Of a DNA stretch of 64,000 nucleotides, positions 34,876 through 43,986 are shown one piece after another. Source of the stretch: Psychromonas marina (GTDB lineage: Bacteria; Pseudomonadota; Gammaproteobacteria; Enterobacterales; Psychromonadaceae); assembly GCF_030161115.1 (NCBI RefSeq), contig NZ_BSPQ01000021.1, positions 1 to 64,000 on the forward strand, given 5' to 3'. The position numbers and the translations under genes were made by a program. How positions within the stretch are numbered: the first letter of the stretch is position 1; every line of letters starts with the position of its first letter. A model generated the notes under the pieces. It worked only from the letters and a program-made list of their open reading frames with translations, made no database searches and was not told the DNA's origin.

Positions 34876-35823
34876 ATGAAAAACAGATTCATCAAAGGTG
34901 CAATAGCGCTACTGATATCGAGTTACTCGCTGATGGCTAGTGCACAAGATAAAGCGATGACATTAATGCTTGATTGGTTTGTAAACCCGAATCATGGGCC
35001 AATTATAATTGCTGAACAAAAAGGATATTTCAAAGAGCAGGGGTTAAACATCAAGATTCAAGAGCCTGCAGACCCAAGCATGCCAGCAAAATTGGTTGCT
35101 GCTAATAATGTTGATTTAGCTATTTCATACCAAACAAGCTTAACCATCGATGTCGCAGCTGGTTTGCCATTGATTCGCTCAGCAACGTTGATTGCGACAC
35201 CACTTAATACCTTAATGGTGTTGGACGATGGTAAAATTGATAGCTTGGCTGATTTGAAAGGTAAAACCATTGGTATCGCCATTGCAGGTAACGAAGAAGC
35301 AACCGTCGGTACGATGTTAAACAGTGTTGGCGTTGATTTTTCTGAGGTGAAAATTATCAATATAGGTTGGGCGTTATCATCATCATTAGCCTCGGGTAAA
35401 GTGGATGCGATATGGGGTGGGTTACGTAATTTTGAAACGAATCAATTAGCATTAGAGGGGTATAAAGCAAAATCGTTCTTCCCAGAAGAGCACGGCGTAC
35501 CCTCGTATGATGAATTGGTTTTTGTCGCTAACGCCAATACATACGATGCTGATACATTAAAGAAATTTAATCGTGCTATCGAAAAAGCGACACAATTTAT
35601 TGTTAACCACCCACAGGCATCTTGGGACACTTTTGTTGCTTACAAGCCCGATACATTAAACAACGAATTAAACAAACGCGCTTGGCGTGACACACTAACA
35701 CGTTTTGCATTGCGTCCTGCTGCGGTTGATTTACAGCGTTACGATCGTTTTTCTGCATTTATGTTCGAGCACAAGATCATTAAAACACAACCTAAAGCGA
35801 AAGATTTCGTTCCTGTTTTATAA
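34876..35823 (+). CDS. NMT1/THI5-like substrate-binding protein for thiamine precursor uptake
   Basis: 315 residues from the ATG at 34876, which has AAAAGGATT upstream. A Sec signal peptide ends at ASA (MASAQ), then LMLDWFVNPNHGPIIIAEQKGYF, a hallmark (split here) of NMT1/THI5-like pyrimidine-binding proteins. These deliver HMP or formylaminopyrimidine analogues to a thiamine salvage ABC transporter (ThiY-type). The gene sits between the permease and tenA, whose enzyme makes HMP from aminopyrimidines, which supports an aminopyrimidine or formylaminopyrimidine substrate. The precise ligand is not readable. Confidence 0.9.
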   Translation: MKNRFIKGAIALLISSYSLMASAQDKAMTLMLDWFVNPNHGPIIIAEQKGYFKEQGLNIKIQEPADPSMPAKLVAANNVDLAISYQTSLTIDVAAGLPLIRSATLIATPLNTLMVLDDGKIDSLADLKGKTIGIAIAGNEEATVGTMLNSVGVDFSEVKIINIGWALSSSLASGKVDAIWGGLRNFETNQLALEGYKAKSFFPEEHGVPSYDELVFVANANTYDADTLKKFNRAIEKATQFIVNHPQASWDTFVAYKPDTLNNELNKRAWRDTLTRFALRPAAVDLQRYDRFSAFMFEHKIIKTQPKAKDFVPVL

Positions 35824-35845
35824 CATTATTTGTTTAGAGAAAAAT

Positions 35846-36514
35846 ATGAATCATCAAGATTTAATTCAAGCATGTCAACATGATTGGAATGACTATACAG
35901 AGCATAGTTTTGTTCAACAATTAGCACTTGGCGAGTTAGCGCATTCGTCGTTTTTACATTATCTGAAACAAGATTTTTTATTTTTGAAGCAATATACTCG
36001 TGCCTATGCGTTGGCGATATATAAAGCGCGTAGTTTAGCTGAAATGCGCATGGCGCTGCCTAGCGTGCAAGCTTTATTAGAATCAGAAATTGCGCATCAT
36101 GTTAACTATTGTGGTGAGTGGGGGATTTCTGAAATTGAGATGGAGGCTGAGCCTGAAGCTGTAGGTACTGTTGCTTATACTCGATTTGTTTTAGACACCG
36201 GTATGTCTGGAGATGTTATTGATTTGTATGCAGCATTAGCGCCTTGTTCAATTGGGTATGCCGTCATTGGTGCACAGTTGTCAGCAGCTAAGTCGACTAA
36301 ATTCGTAAATAACCCTTATGCTAACTGGATTAATATGTACGCCGGAGAAGAGTTTCAGCTAGGCGTTGAAAAAAGTATTAAAAATTTAGATACATTACTG
36401 GAAGATATTGAGCTTAGTAGTCAACGTGGACAACGTTTGTGTCAAATATTCAAGACGGCAACCCGTATGGAAGTTGCGTTTTGGCAGCAAGGGTTAGATC
36501 AAACTAAAAATTAA
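35846..36514 (+). CDS. tenA: Aminopyrimidine aminohydrolase / thiaminase II TenA
   Basis: 222 residues from the ATG at 35846; the frame runs upstream without a better start. TenA fold with the catalytic Cys in YAALAPCSIGYAVIG and the conserved Glu in ATRMEVAFWQQG near the C-terminus. TenA hydrolyses amino-HMP from thiamine breakdown to HMP, which ThiD then phosphorylates. It is the last gene of the riboswitch operon, followed 40 bp later by an intrinsic terminator. Confidence 0.94.
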   Translation: MNHQDLIQACQHDWNDYTEHSFVQQLALGELAHSSFLHYLKQDFLFLKQYTRAYALAIYKARSLAEMRMALPSVQALLESEIAHHVNYCGEWGISEIEMEAEPEAVGTVAYTRFVLDTGMSGDVIDLYAALAPCSIGYAVIGAQLSAAKSTKFVNNPYANWINMYAGEEFQLGVEKSIKNLDTLLEDIELSSQRGQRLCQIFKTATRMEVAFWQQGLDQTKN

Positions 36515-36554
36515 TTAACATTAAATAACTGTTCGACTTAGAAACTTATAGAGT

Positions 36555-36583
36555 AAAAAGAGTGCATATAATGCGCTCTTTTT
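36555..36583 (+). terminator. Intrinsic terminator of the thiamine salvage operon
   Basis: AAAAAGAGTGCAT pairs with ATGCGCTCTTTTT around a three-base loop with one G-U pair, and continues as a T-run. Confidence 0.92.
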
Positions 36584-36777
36584 TATTGGTAAGCAGTACA
36601 CACTTTCTGTCAGTAATTTTTAACAACAGGAACGAGTAGCTTAACGAACAGTTAATAATTTGTGCACAGATTATTATGTTTTGAGATTGATAAAAAAGCG
36701 TCAATGCTATCACTATATGTGATGACTTTATGGTGTTGAGTTATACTCGTGCTAGTCAATTTTGATTCGGAGTAACA

Positions 36778-37680
36778 ATGTACAGTTTAGAGCAGCTAAA
36801 AATATTTGTAGCGGTATGTGAAACAGGCTCTTTCTCTGCTGCGGCGCGTAAACTTAAACGTGCACAATCTGGAGTAAGTCAATCTATTGCTAATTTGGAA
36901 ATTAGTATCAACCAAGAATTATTTGATCGTAGCCTCAATAAACCCACCTTAACGGTTGAAGGGATAGCGTTACTGCCCCTTGCACAATCTATTTTAAATC
37001 AAACAGTCAATTTTGAACAAAAAATTGAATCGTTAGATAAACAGCACGAACATTCCTTAGTATTCGCAATCGAAGAAAGTTTTATAGATAATTCATTATT
37101 AATTGCACTCAGCCAGTTAGCGGATGAGTTTCCGAGCACAATCATCGAAATCGTCGCAACTTCGACATTTGATGTTGAGCGAATGGTCAGTGAGGGTAAA
37201 GCACAAATCGGGATTATATATGCAGATGGAAAAATGCAAAATACCATGGATTTTTTTAATCTCGGACACAACCGATTTGCAACCGTGGTATCACCTACAC
37301 ACCCATTAACATTGTTAGCAAGTGTTAAAGAGTCTGATTTACGCAGTCATCGACAAGTTGCAATGCGTTCTTCCGAAGGTAAACAGTTATGGTTTAGTTA
37401 TGCAATTAGTACCAAAGTTTGGTACGCCAATAATCATAAAACAATTGCAGGCTTGGTTGAGCAAGGGGTAGGTTGGGCAATGATTCCTGAACAACTAGCG
37501 AATGATTATATCAATGCAGGACAATTAGTTTCGTTAAACCTTGAATTTGAACCCAATGGTTGGATAACAACGATCGATTGTATCACTTCTCGCAGTCATG
37601 CTGCTGGTCCTGTATTAAATGCTGCTTTAACAAAAATAAGGCAGCATATGCTCAATCCAAGTAAACGGATTTTGGTATAG
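36778..37680 (+). CDS. LysR family transcriptional regulator
   Basis: 300 residues. The N-terminal winged helix-turn-helix reads MYSLEQLKIFVAVCETGSFS followed by AARKLKRAQSGVSQSIANLE, standard for LysR. Residues 90-295 form the periplasmic-binding-like effector domain, with no recognisable ligand motif. It is transcribed alone, 264 bp downstream of tenA and convergent with ubiV. LysR regulators often control a divergent neighbour, but here none is divergent, so its targets are probably elsewhere. AGTAAC-type weak ribosome site precedes the ATG. Confidence 0.92.
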   Translation: MYSLEQLKIFVAVCETGSFSAAARKLKRAQSGVSQSIANLEISINQELFDRSLNKPTLTVEGIALLPLAQSILNQTVNFEQKIESLDKQHEHSLVFAIEESFIDNSLLIALSQLADEFPSTIIEIVATSTFDVERMVSEGKAQIGIIYADGKMQNTMDFFNLGHNRFATVVSPTHPLTLLASVKESDLRSHRQVAMRSSEGKQLWFSYAISTKVWYANNHKTIAGLVEQGVGWAMIPEQLANDYINAGQLVSLNLEFEPNGWITTIDCITSRSHAAGPVLNAALTKIRQHMLNPSKRILV

Positions 37681-37754
37681 CATTTCATAGCAAATGGTTA
37701 TTTAATGAAGAGGCGCTTAATGTTCAATCACCTCTTAATTATGATAGGTAACGC

Positions 37755-38636
37755 TTAGTTATATTGTGTTTCTAACCCTGCAATTTGATGCCAGAAACCA
37801 TTACACTCTTTACTTTCAAGTTTAATCGCAGCTATCTCTTTTGTTAGTGCATTACGATACTGACTTAAAATCGGAAATGCTTGTTCAGACGATGGACTAA
37901 TACGAGCGATATCTACCAAACCTTGCATAGAGGGTAGGTCATTTATCAGGTTATAACAGTAACCCGATTGTGTTTGAATACCATTCAATACAAATACCTG
38001 TTGATCTTCTTGTGTGGTGGTTGCTCGCCCTTGAGGATATTTGATACAGCATAATTCACAGTCATCTTTTGCTTTATTTTCAGATCGAGCAGTAAAACAG
38101 CGTGCAGAATAGGCCAATGGCATAAATCCGTGGGAAAATACTTCTATTTCAAATTGAGAACGAATACCTAAATCTTCACAATCTGAAACAGTTTTAGCTA
38201 ACCAGTCTCGAGATAGTTCAACCGGCATCACCCAGCGTTGCATTCCCTTGTTAACGAACATTTTTAACACCGATGCGTTGTAACAGTTTATTGCAGGTCC
38301 ACAGACGAAGGGCACTTTTTGTTCGCTTAGTAGTTGAATTGCGCCGACATCGTTGGCTTCCACACTTAACTCGCCATTATCACAAAGTTGTCTGAGGATC
38401 TTCAACTCAGATGGCGCTTCAAGCAATGCCATACTCGATAAGACGATCTCTTTACCTTGGCCGTTTAATTCTTTGGCTAAGTTAATCCAATCTCTGGTTT
38501 TTAATTCGCGACGTTTGCTACAAACGGTTTCGCCTAAATAGATAACATCTGCTTCACTGCTTAATGCTTGCTGATAAAAATCTTCCACATTTTGTTTTGG
38601 CCAATAGTATAAAAGTGGGCCTAATGATAATTTCAT
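37755..38636 (-). CDS. ubiV: O2-independent ubiquinone biosynthesis protein UbiV (U32 peptidase family)
   Basis: 293 residues from the ATG at 38636, where AGGATG precedes it; an upstream in-frame start overlapping ubiU has no ribosome site. MKLSLGPLLYYWPK is the typical UbiV start. The family's iron-sulfur Cys positions appear as ETVCSKRREL and the CFTARSENKAKDDCELCC cluster. With UbiU it hydroxylates ubiquinone precursors without O2 under anaerobic conditions. It lies 28 bp downstream of ubiU on the same strand, an operon, with the partner ubiT divergent. Confidence 0.95.
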   Translation of the reverse strand: MKLSLGPLLYYWPKQNVEDFYQQALSSEADVIYLGETVCSKRRELKTRDWINLAKELNGQGKEIVLSSMALLEAPSELKILRQLCDNGELSVEANDVGAIQLLSEQKVPFVCGPAINCYNASVLKMFVNKGMQRWVMPVELSRDWLAKTVSDCEDLGIRSQFEIEVFSHGFMPLAYSARCFTARSENKAKDDCELCCIKYPQGRATTTQEDQQVFVLNGIQTQSGYCYNLINDLPSMQGLVDIARISPSSEQAFPILSQYRNALTKEIAAIKLESKECNGFWHQIAGLETQYN

Positions 38637-38664
38637 ATTGCATCCTATAAATGACTGGTGGCGT

Positions 38665-39660
38665 TTATTGCCATTCACGATGATAAGCGCCTAACGTGGT
38701 TTGACTGCCTTCTGAGACATTCGCTAACACCGCGTTCCATTCGTCTTTAACATTGTATTGTTCTGGGTTCGCTTTGTAGCTATCGATAGCTGCACGCCAT
38801 ACCTTAGTAATTTGTTCTACATAAGCAGGGCTTCGTTGACGACCTTCAATTTTGACAGAACAAATATTAGCTTTCATCAGTTCTGGCACCATTGACAGTG
38901 TGTTCAAACTGGTTGGCTCTTCAAGGGCATGATAAAGATGGTTATCAACGTTAAATTTACCTTTACACAGGGTCGGGTAACCCGCTTTTTCATCTTTTTT
39001 ATAGCGGTCAATCAGAATGTCATTGAGGCGAGACTCTAAACCTTGGTCGGTTTCACTATAACGTACAAATTTGGCAGGAGAACATGCGCCTACAGTATTT
39101 GGCGATTCACCTGTAAAATAAGATGACAAGTAACACCTTCCTTCGGCCATGATACACAAGCTACCAAAAGCAAAAACTTCAAGTGGCATATCGGTATTAC
39201 GTGCTAACTGCTTAACCTGATGAATTGATAAAACACGTGGTAAAACAACACGTTTTACGTTGAAGTTTTGTTTGTAGAAATCAATTGCAGCGGTATTGGT
39301 TGCAGAAGCTTGAACACTTAAGTGTAATTCCAACTCAGGGTATTTATTAGCTGCATAATCTAATGTCGCAATATCAGCAATGATCGCTGCATTTGCGCCT
39401 AGATCGACACACTTATCCACCGCATTTTGCCAACGTTTTTCACCACCTGGATGAGCGAATGTATTAATCGCAACATGCAGATGTTTGTTATGATCTCGTA
39501 CATATTGCGCGCCTTTTGCTAATTTTTTATCATTAAAATTTAATCCGGCAAAATGACGTGCATTGGTATCATCCTTAAGGCCGATATAAACGGCATCAGC
39601 ACCACAATCGATTGCGGTTTTTAAAGCAGGTAAGCTACCTGCAGGGCAAAGAAGTTCCAT
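38665..39660 (-). CDS. ubiU: O2-independent ubiquinone biosynthesis protein UbiU (U32 peptidase family)
   Basis: 331 residues, MELLCPAGSLPALKTAIDCGADAVYIG start. Cluster-binding Cys residues are present: GSLCIMAEGRCYLS, GACSPAK and YPTLCKGKF, and GRQRSPAYV is the typical U32 signature (KIEGRQRSPAYV). It forms a heterodimer with UbiV that performs anaerobic hydroxylation in ubiquinone synthesis. The divergent ubiT start is 121 bp away, so one intergenic region can regulate the whole set. I looked for a classical FNR site there and found no good match. Confidence 0.95.
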   Translation of the reverse strand: MELLCPAGSLPALKTAIDCGADAVYIGLKDDTNARHFAGLNFNDKKLAKGAQYVRDHNKHLHVAINTFAHPGGEKRWQNAVDKCVDLGANAAIIADIATLDYAANKYPELELHLSVQASATNTAAIDFYKQNFNVKRVVLPRVLSIHQVKQLARNTDMPLEVFAFGSLCIMAEGRCYLSSYFTGESPNTVGACSPAKFVRYSETDQGLESRLNDILIDRYKKDEKAGYPTLCKGKFNVDNHLYHALEEPTSLNTLSMVPELMKANICSVKIEGRQRSPAYVEQITKVWRAAIDSYKANPEQYNVKDEWNAVLANVSEGSQTTLGAYHREWQ

Positions 39661-39781
39661 AATTGTTCCAATGCGTATAAAAGATCATAATTGTAAAAAG
39701 ATCAGCAAAACATTTATTGATATAGGGCAGGGTTGTAGTAATCTATTGCCTTTATACTTCTATTTTTTTCAGAGAAATCTT

Positions 39782-40303
39782 ATGTTTAAACCATTATTGA
39801 AAAATTTTCATCATCAGCTGGTTAAAACAGCACCAAATGTTTTAGCACTACCAACGAGCTTTATGCCGTTTTTTATTCAGAAAAAATTATTATCTGAATT
39901 TTTACCTCGATTGTTTAAAGAAGCGATTGAAGATGGTGATCTAGAATTTTTAGAAGATAAATGGTTAAAAGTAGAAGTGACTGATCTCAAACTAACTTGG
40001 TTTTTAAGTTTCGCTGATGACAAGTTGGTGATTGCAGAAAAATCTGATCAAGTTGATGTTACATTTTCGGGTGATGTGAATGAGTTGATTCTAATTGCGG
40101 GACGTAAAGAAGATCCTGATACCCTGTTTTTCCAACGTCGTTTATCAATTCAAGGCGACACCGAACTTGGCTTGGAAGTGAAAAACTTACTCGATAATAT
40201 CGATTTTGATAGTTTACCTGATCTTGCTCAACAAGGTATCCAACGATTTTCTACCTTTATACAACAGGGAATGAATGCACCACAAAATACGGTGTCTATA
40301 TAA
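39782..40303 (+). CDS. ubiT: SCP2 domain protein UbiT (anaerobic ubiquinone accessory factor)
   Basis: 173 residues from the ATG at 39782 with AGAGAAA upstream; 37 upstream in-frame codons lack a ribosome site. A sterol-carrier-protein-2-like domain spans about residues 40-140, with the middle segment LTWFLSFADDKLVIAEKSDQ. UbiT, an SCP2 protein related to UbiJ, binds the lipid tail of quinone intermediates for UbiU/UbiV. It is divergent from ubiU-ubiV, the arrangement known in other gammaproteobacteria. The function is from the family and context. Confidence 0.92.
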   Translation: MFKPLLKNFHHQLVKTAPNVLALPTSFMPFFIQKKLLSEFLPRLFKEAIEDGDLEFLEDKWLKVEVTDLKLTWFLSFADDKLVIAEKSDQVDVTFSGDVNELILIAGRKEDPDTLFFQRRLSIQGDTELGLEVKNLLDNIDFDSLPDLAQQGIQRFSTFIQQGMNAPQNTVSI

Positions 40304-40422
40304 TTACCAATAATAAATACTAAGGTTATAGTTACGTCATTGCTTTGACTCTGTTGATTTTTTTCAGACACAATTAACAGAGGCATTCACTTCTAAGTAA
40401 AAAATTAACTACAGAGTGAAAG

Positions 40423-40755
40423 ATGCTCAGAATTTCTCTTATAATTTTTACCCTATTGTTTTTGTCACAACTTCACATCAATCAGCAAATTTCACTCAAC
40501 CTCTGCTATTACTACCTTATTATCAATATGGTCACTTTATTTGTTTATATCTTTGATAAGTCGGCAGCTATAAAGGGACATTGGCGCATTAAAGAGCTAC
40601 ATTTACATCTTTTATCACTCTTTGGTGGTTGGTGTGGCGCATTAATTGCGCAACAATTCATTCGTCATAAATCGATAAAAAAGCCATTTTTAATGGTGTT
40701 TAGTTGTACCATGCTAATGAATGTAATAGTGTTAATAACGTTTATCAATAGATAG
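40423..40755 (+). CDS. DUF1294 family small membrane protein
   Basis: 110 residues with three or four predicted membrane helices (about 3-20, 28-46, 60-78 and 87-107). The DUF1294 pattern is clear: VYIFDKSAAIKGHWRIKE, LHLLSLFGGWCGALIAQ and RHKSIKKPF. Function unknown; some relatives are fused to a cold-shock domain. It lies 119 bp after ubiT and 26 bp before a GST gene, so it may be co-transcribed with the GST. Confidence 0.85.
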   Translation: MLRISLIIFTLLFLSQLHINQQISLNLCYYYLIINMVTLFVYIFDKSAAIKGHWRIKELHLHLLSLFGGWCGALIAQQFIRHKSIKKPFLMVFSCTMLMNVIVLITFINR

Positions 40756-40781
40756 TTAGGCTACCTCTAAAGGAGTTAGAG

Positions 40782-41405
40782 ATGAAAGTATATGCGGATA
40801 TAAAGTCAGGTAATTGTTATAAAGTTGCATTGATATGCTCATTATTAGAAATATCACATCAATGGGTTCATGTAGATATCTTAAAAGCTGAAACACAAGC
40901 AACGTCTTTTTTAGCTAAAAATAGTAATGGTAAAATTCCCTTATTAGAAACAGAAAATGGTCAATATTTAGCTGAATCTAACGCTATTTTAAATTATTTA
41001 GCAGACGATACAGCACTTTTACCAACTGACCCGATGCAACGCGCTTTAGTATTACAATGGCAATTTTTTGAGCAATATAGTCATGAGCCTTTTATTGCTG
41101 TTGCTCGTTTCATTAATCTTTATCTGGGGCTACCTGAATCTCGTGCTCAGGAATACCAAGATTTACAAGTTGGCGGCCATAAAGCGTTGCGTGTGATGGA
41201 GGATCAACTTAGTCAATCAGACTATTTAGTGGGGTCCTCAATCACTATCGCTGATATCTCATTATATGCTTATACACATGTTGCCTTTGAAGGTGGGTTT
41301 AATTTGTCCTCTTACCCAGGTATTTTATCCTGGTTGTCACGTATACGACAACTCCCTGGCTATAAATCAATGGATGACTTTAATCTAAATAAAGAGAATG
41401 GTTAG
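40782..41405 (+). CDS. Glutathione S-transferase
   Basis: 207 residues. The N-terminal thioredoxin-like domain has SGNCYKVALICSLLEI (candidate Ser/Cys active site) and the GSH-binding LAESNAIL; the C-terminal helical domain carries VGSSITIADISLYAYTH. It resembles bacterial GSTs of the theta/beta-like type. The racemase-like gene's ATG follows its TAG directly with no gap, so translation should be coupled. AGGAGTTAGAG precedes its ATG. Substrate unknown; unlike the minus-strand GST at 28671-29300 it has no visible NemR-like operator nearby. Confidence 0.9.
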   Translation: MKVYADIKSGNCYKVALICSLLEISHQWVHVDILKAETQATSFLAKNSNGKIPLLETENGQYLAESNAILNYLADDTALLPTDPMQRALVLQWQFFEQYSHEPFIAVARFINLYLGLPESRAQEYQDLQVGGHKALRVMEDQLSQSDYLVGSSITIADISLYAYTHVAFEGGFNLSSYPGILSWLSRIRQLPGYKSMDDFNLNKENG

Positions 41406-42065
41406 ATGCAAGTTAAGCAGGTAGATATTACTTTTTTACATACCGATCAAGTGCATGTGAATACTTTTACTGAGTTACTTAACAAGTATGACGAATCTGT
41501 AACCGTTGCACATATTGTTAAACCACAACTACTCGACGATGCAATACAAAATGGTATCACGACAAGAGTGACCGAACACGTGGTTGATATCTTACAGCAA
41601 GCAGATAAACACAGTAAATTAGTGGTGTGTAGTTGTTCGACACTGGGCAGTATTGCAGAAAGTACACTATTAGAAAGTGGCCAATATGCCCTACGTATTG
41701 ATAGGGCAATGGCAAATATCGCCGTTAATGAGGGGCCGCGGATATTAGTCTTAGCAGCGTTAAAAAGTACTTTACCTGCTACGACACGATTAATGAACAA
41801 ATCACAACTGATACAAAAAAGTAAAAATAGGATCGACTATTTTGTTATTGAAAATAGTTGGCAATACTTTTTAAATTCGCAATATAGTCTGTATTATCAA
41901 GCTATAGCTGAGGTTATTAAGCGTAAACAAATCGACTACGACTGTGTGGTTTTAGCGCAAGCATCGATGGCAGGTGTTTGTGAATTAATGATACAAAAAA
42001 GGCCACTTATAATAAGCAGCCCAGAGATAGGTGTGAAAGATTTATTACAGCGACTAATACAGTAA
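41406..42065 (+). CDS. Asp/Glu racemase superfamily protein with a non-canonical second active-site half
   Basis: 219 residues. The first active-site motif is present, VVCSCSTLGSIAE (near residue 76), but at the second position where Asp/Glu racemases have a Cys motif (typically GCTH) this protein has VLAQASM near residue 185, with no Cys there. That suggests it is not a two-base racemase and could be a one-Cys isomerase, decarboxylase or hydrolase of this fold. It is directly adjacent to the upstream GST gene. The end overlaps the minus-strand cnoX gene by 12 bp. Substrate unknown. Confidence 0.75.
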   Translation: MQVKQVDITFLHTDQVHVNTFTELLNKYDESVTVAHIVKPQLLDDAIQNGITTRVTEHVVDILQQADKHSKLVVCSCSTLGSIAESTLLESGQYALRIDRAMANIAVNEGPRILVLAALKSTLPATTRLMNKSQLIQKSKNRIDYFVIENSWQYFLNSQYSLYYQAIAEVIKRKQIDYDCVVLAQASMAGVCELMIQKRPLIISSPEIGVKDLLQRLIQ

Positions 42066-42929
42066 GCTATACAATTTACGTCGATATTCACTCACTAATT
42101 TAGGATCATCAATCGTTGCTAAAATATCAAGTAATGTTTTTTTAGCTTCACCCTCTTCATAGTTCATATCCGCAAGTAGAATATTATAAAGTAATGCTAA
42201 TGCTTCACTGTTTCTGTTTGCTTGGTTATATTGTAAGGCTAGTTGATATTCAATCTGAGTTTTCTCAACACAGTCATTAGGTGTGTTTTCAAGAGATTGT
42301 TCTAACGCTGTAATCTCAGGTGTTTGAGAAGATTGTTTCGCTAATTCCAATTGCGACATCAAACTATGGTAGATCATGTTTTGAGCTGCCATAGGAATCT
42401 TTTCTAAAATCGGTGTCGCTCTTTCAAAATCGCCCAACGCTAAATAGATTTGCGCCAGTGCAAGTTTGATATCGTTGTAGTTTACATTATCGGCAGCACA
42501 ACTTTGTAATGCTTGTAAGATAATTGTTTTCGCATTTTCTATTTCGCCTTGAGCAAAAAGTGTTTGCCCTTGTTGTAATAAAAGCAGCGATTGATCCGGT
42601 GTATGCTTTTTAATGAAGGTACGAATAAACTCTTCTGTTTGCTCTCCAGCAAAACCATCTGCACCTTGCCCATCAATAAACATAAACACACTTGGGACAC
42701 TTTGCACACCAAAGTGGTTTACAATTTGCTGTTCAACATCACAGTTAATACGAGCAATAACAAACGCTTGATCATCTTCGGCATGAATTTTATCTAGTAG
42801 GGGTAATAACTCACAACAGACGGGACACTGTTGTGACCAAAAAACAACCAACACAGGTTTCTCTTTAGAGCCTTCTAATATAATTTGTGGGAAAGTAGAA
42901 ACGCTAACATCATGATTATTAACTGACAT
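42054..42929 (-). CDS. cnoX: Thioredoxin-TPR chaperedoxin CnoX (YbbN-like)
   Basis: 291 residues from the ATG at 42929, with GAGGT upstream; the frame extends ten codons further without a ribosome site. A thioredoxin domain (about 20-110) has the active site SQQCPVCCELLP, a full CxxC. It is followed by tetratricopeptide-like helices (about 120-285). CnoX/YbbN transfers clients to GroEL and Hsp70 and guards against hypochlorite damage; the E. coli protein, from memory, has a degenerate SxxC. Here CPVC is intact, so oxidoreductase activity is possible. Confidence 0.88.
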   Translation of the reverse strand: MSVNNHDVSVSTFPQIILEGSKEKPVLVVFWSQQCPVCCELLPLLDKIHAEDDQAFVIARINCDVEQQIVNHFGVQSVPSVFMFIDGQGADGFAGEQTEEFIRTFIKKHTPDQSLLLLQQGQTLFAQGEIENAKTIILQALQSCAADNVNYNDIKLALAQIYLALGDFERATPILEKIPMAAQNMIYHSLMSQLELAKQSSQTPEITALEQSLENTPNDCVEKTQIEYQLALQYNQANRNSEALALLYNILLADMNYEEGEAKKTLLDILATIDDPKLVSEYRRKLYSLLY

Positions 42930-43104
42930 GCAAACCTCAATAAAGTAAAAATAGTTCAATTGAGGCTAGATTATCTTCTTATTCGTTGAACGCAAGCAAC
43001 AATGTGTAAATTTTATCGTTACAGGCTCGATCTATGTGCTTTATTGCTTGTTTTTAGTTGCGCGCAAAAGTAACATTAAGTGATTATAAATAGGAGATTT
43101 TAAT

Positions 43105-43986
43105 ATGTTAACAGGTAGTATTGTCGCACTCGTGACTCCAATGGATAAAACTGGCGAAATAGATTTTAAGTCACTTGAAGCGTTAGTTGAATTCCATATC
43201 AAGTCTGGCACTTCTGCTATTGTTGCAGTTGGCACAACGGGGGAGTCTGCAACACTTAATGTTGATGATCACGTCAAAGTAGCATTAAAAACGGTTGAAT
43301 ATGCAGCGGGCAGAATCCCTGTTATTGCCGGTAATGGAGCAAACTCGACGTCTGAAGCGATTACTTTTAGTAAATTATTTGCTAATAGTGGCATTGCAGC
43401 AGGACTTAATGTGACACCATATTATAATAAGCCAACGCAAGAAGGTTTATATCAGCATTTTAAAGCGATCGCTGAATCTTCAGATTTACCACAAATATTA
43501 TATAATGTACCAGGTCGTACAGCTGTGGATATGCTACCTGAAACCGTTGCACGCTTAGCCGAAATTAAAAATATCATCGGTATCAAAGAAGCAACAGGTG
43601 ACCTTAATCGACTTACCGAAATTAAAGCATTAGTAGCTGATGATTTCTTACTCTTCAGTGGCGATGATGAAACTGGTTGTGAATTTATGCTACAAGGTGG
43701 TGATGGCGTTATTTCTGTTACTAATAATGTTGCGCCTGCTGAAATGGCAAAAATGTGTCGCTTAGCACTTGATGGAAATCGTGACGAAGCACAAATAATA
43801 AACCAACAATTAATGCCTGTTCATAAAAACTTATTCGTTGAGTCTAACCCAATCCCGGTTAAATGGGCATGTGCTGAACTTGGTTTAATTCCAACTGCTG
43901 GTTGCCGTTTACCATTGACAATTTTAGCGCCAAAGTTTCATAATATTGTGCGCGAAGCCCTAACAGAAGCAAAACTATTTTCATGA
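43105..43986 (+). CDS. dapA: 4-hydroxy-tetrahydrodipicolinate synthase DapA
   Basis: 293 residues, TIM-barrel DHDPS family. [10 protein letters not shown] near residue 43 forms the pyruvate-site loop, Tyr in ILYNVPGRT is catalytic, and GIKEATGD holds the Schiff-base Lys. It condenses pyruvate and aspartate semialdehyde, the first step of the lysine/diaminopimelate branch. AGGAGAT precedes the ATG. The bamC start overlaps its stop by four bases (ATGA), so the two are co-translated, the conserved order in gammaproteobacteria. Confidence 0.97.
   Translation: MLTGSIVALVTPMDKTGEIDFKSLEALVEFHIKSGTSAIVAVGTTGESATLNVDDHVKVALKTVEYAAGRIPVIAGNGANSTSEAITFSKLFANSGIAAGLNVTPYYNKPTQEGLYQHFKAIAESSDLPQILYNVPGRTAVDMLPETVARLAEIKNIIGIKEATGDLNRLTEIKALVADDFLLFSGDDETGCEFMLQGGDGVISVTNNVAPAEMAKMCRLALDGNRDEAQIINQQLMPVHKNLFVESNPIPVKWACAELGLIPTAGCRLPLTILAPKFHNIVREALTEAKLFS

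Noticed and set aside
37708-37737. AAGAGG/CCTCTT hairpin between the LysR and ubiV genes
   Set aside because: Only a 6-bp stem with a long loop and no U-run on either strand.
39661-39781. FNR/ANR site between ubiU and ubiT
   Set aside because: Closest sequence, TTGTAAAAAGATCAG, does not keep the TTGAT-N4-ATCAA pattern or spacing well enough.
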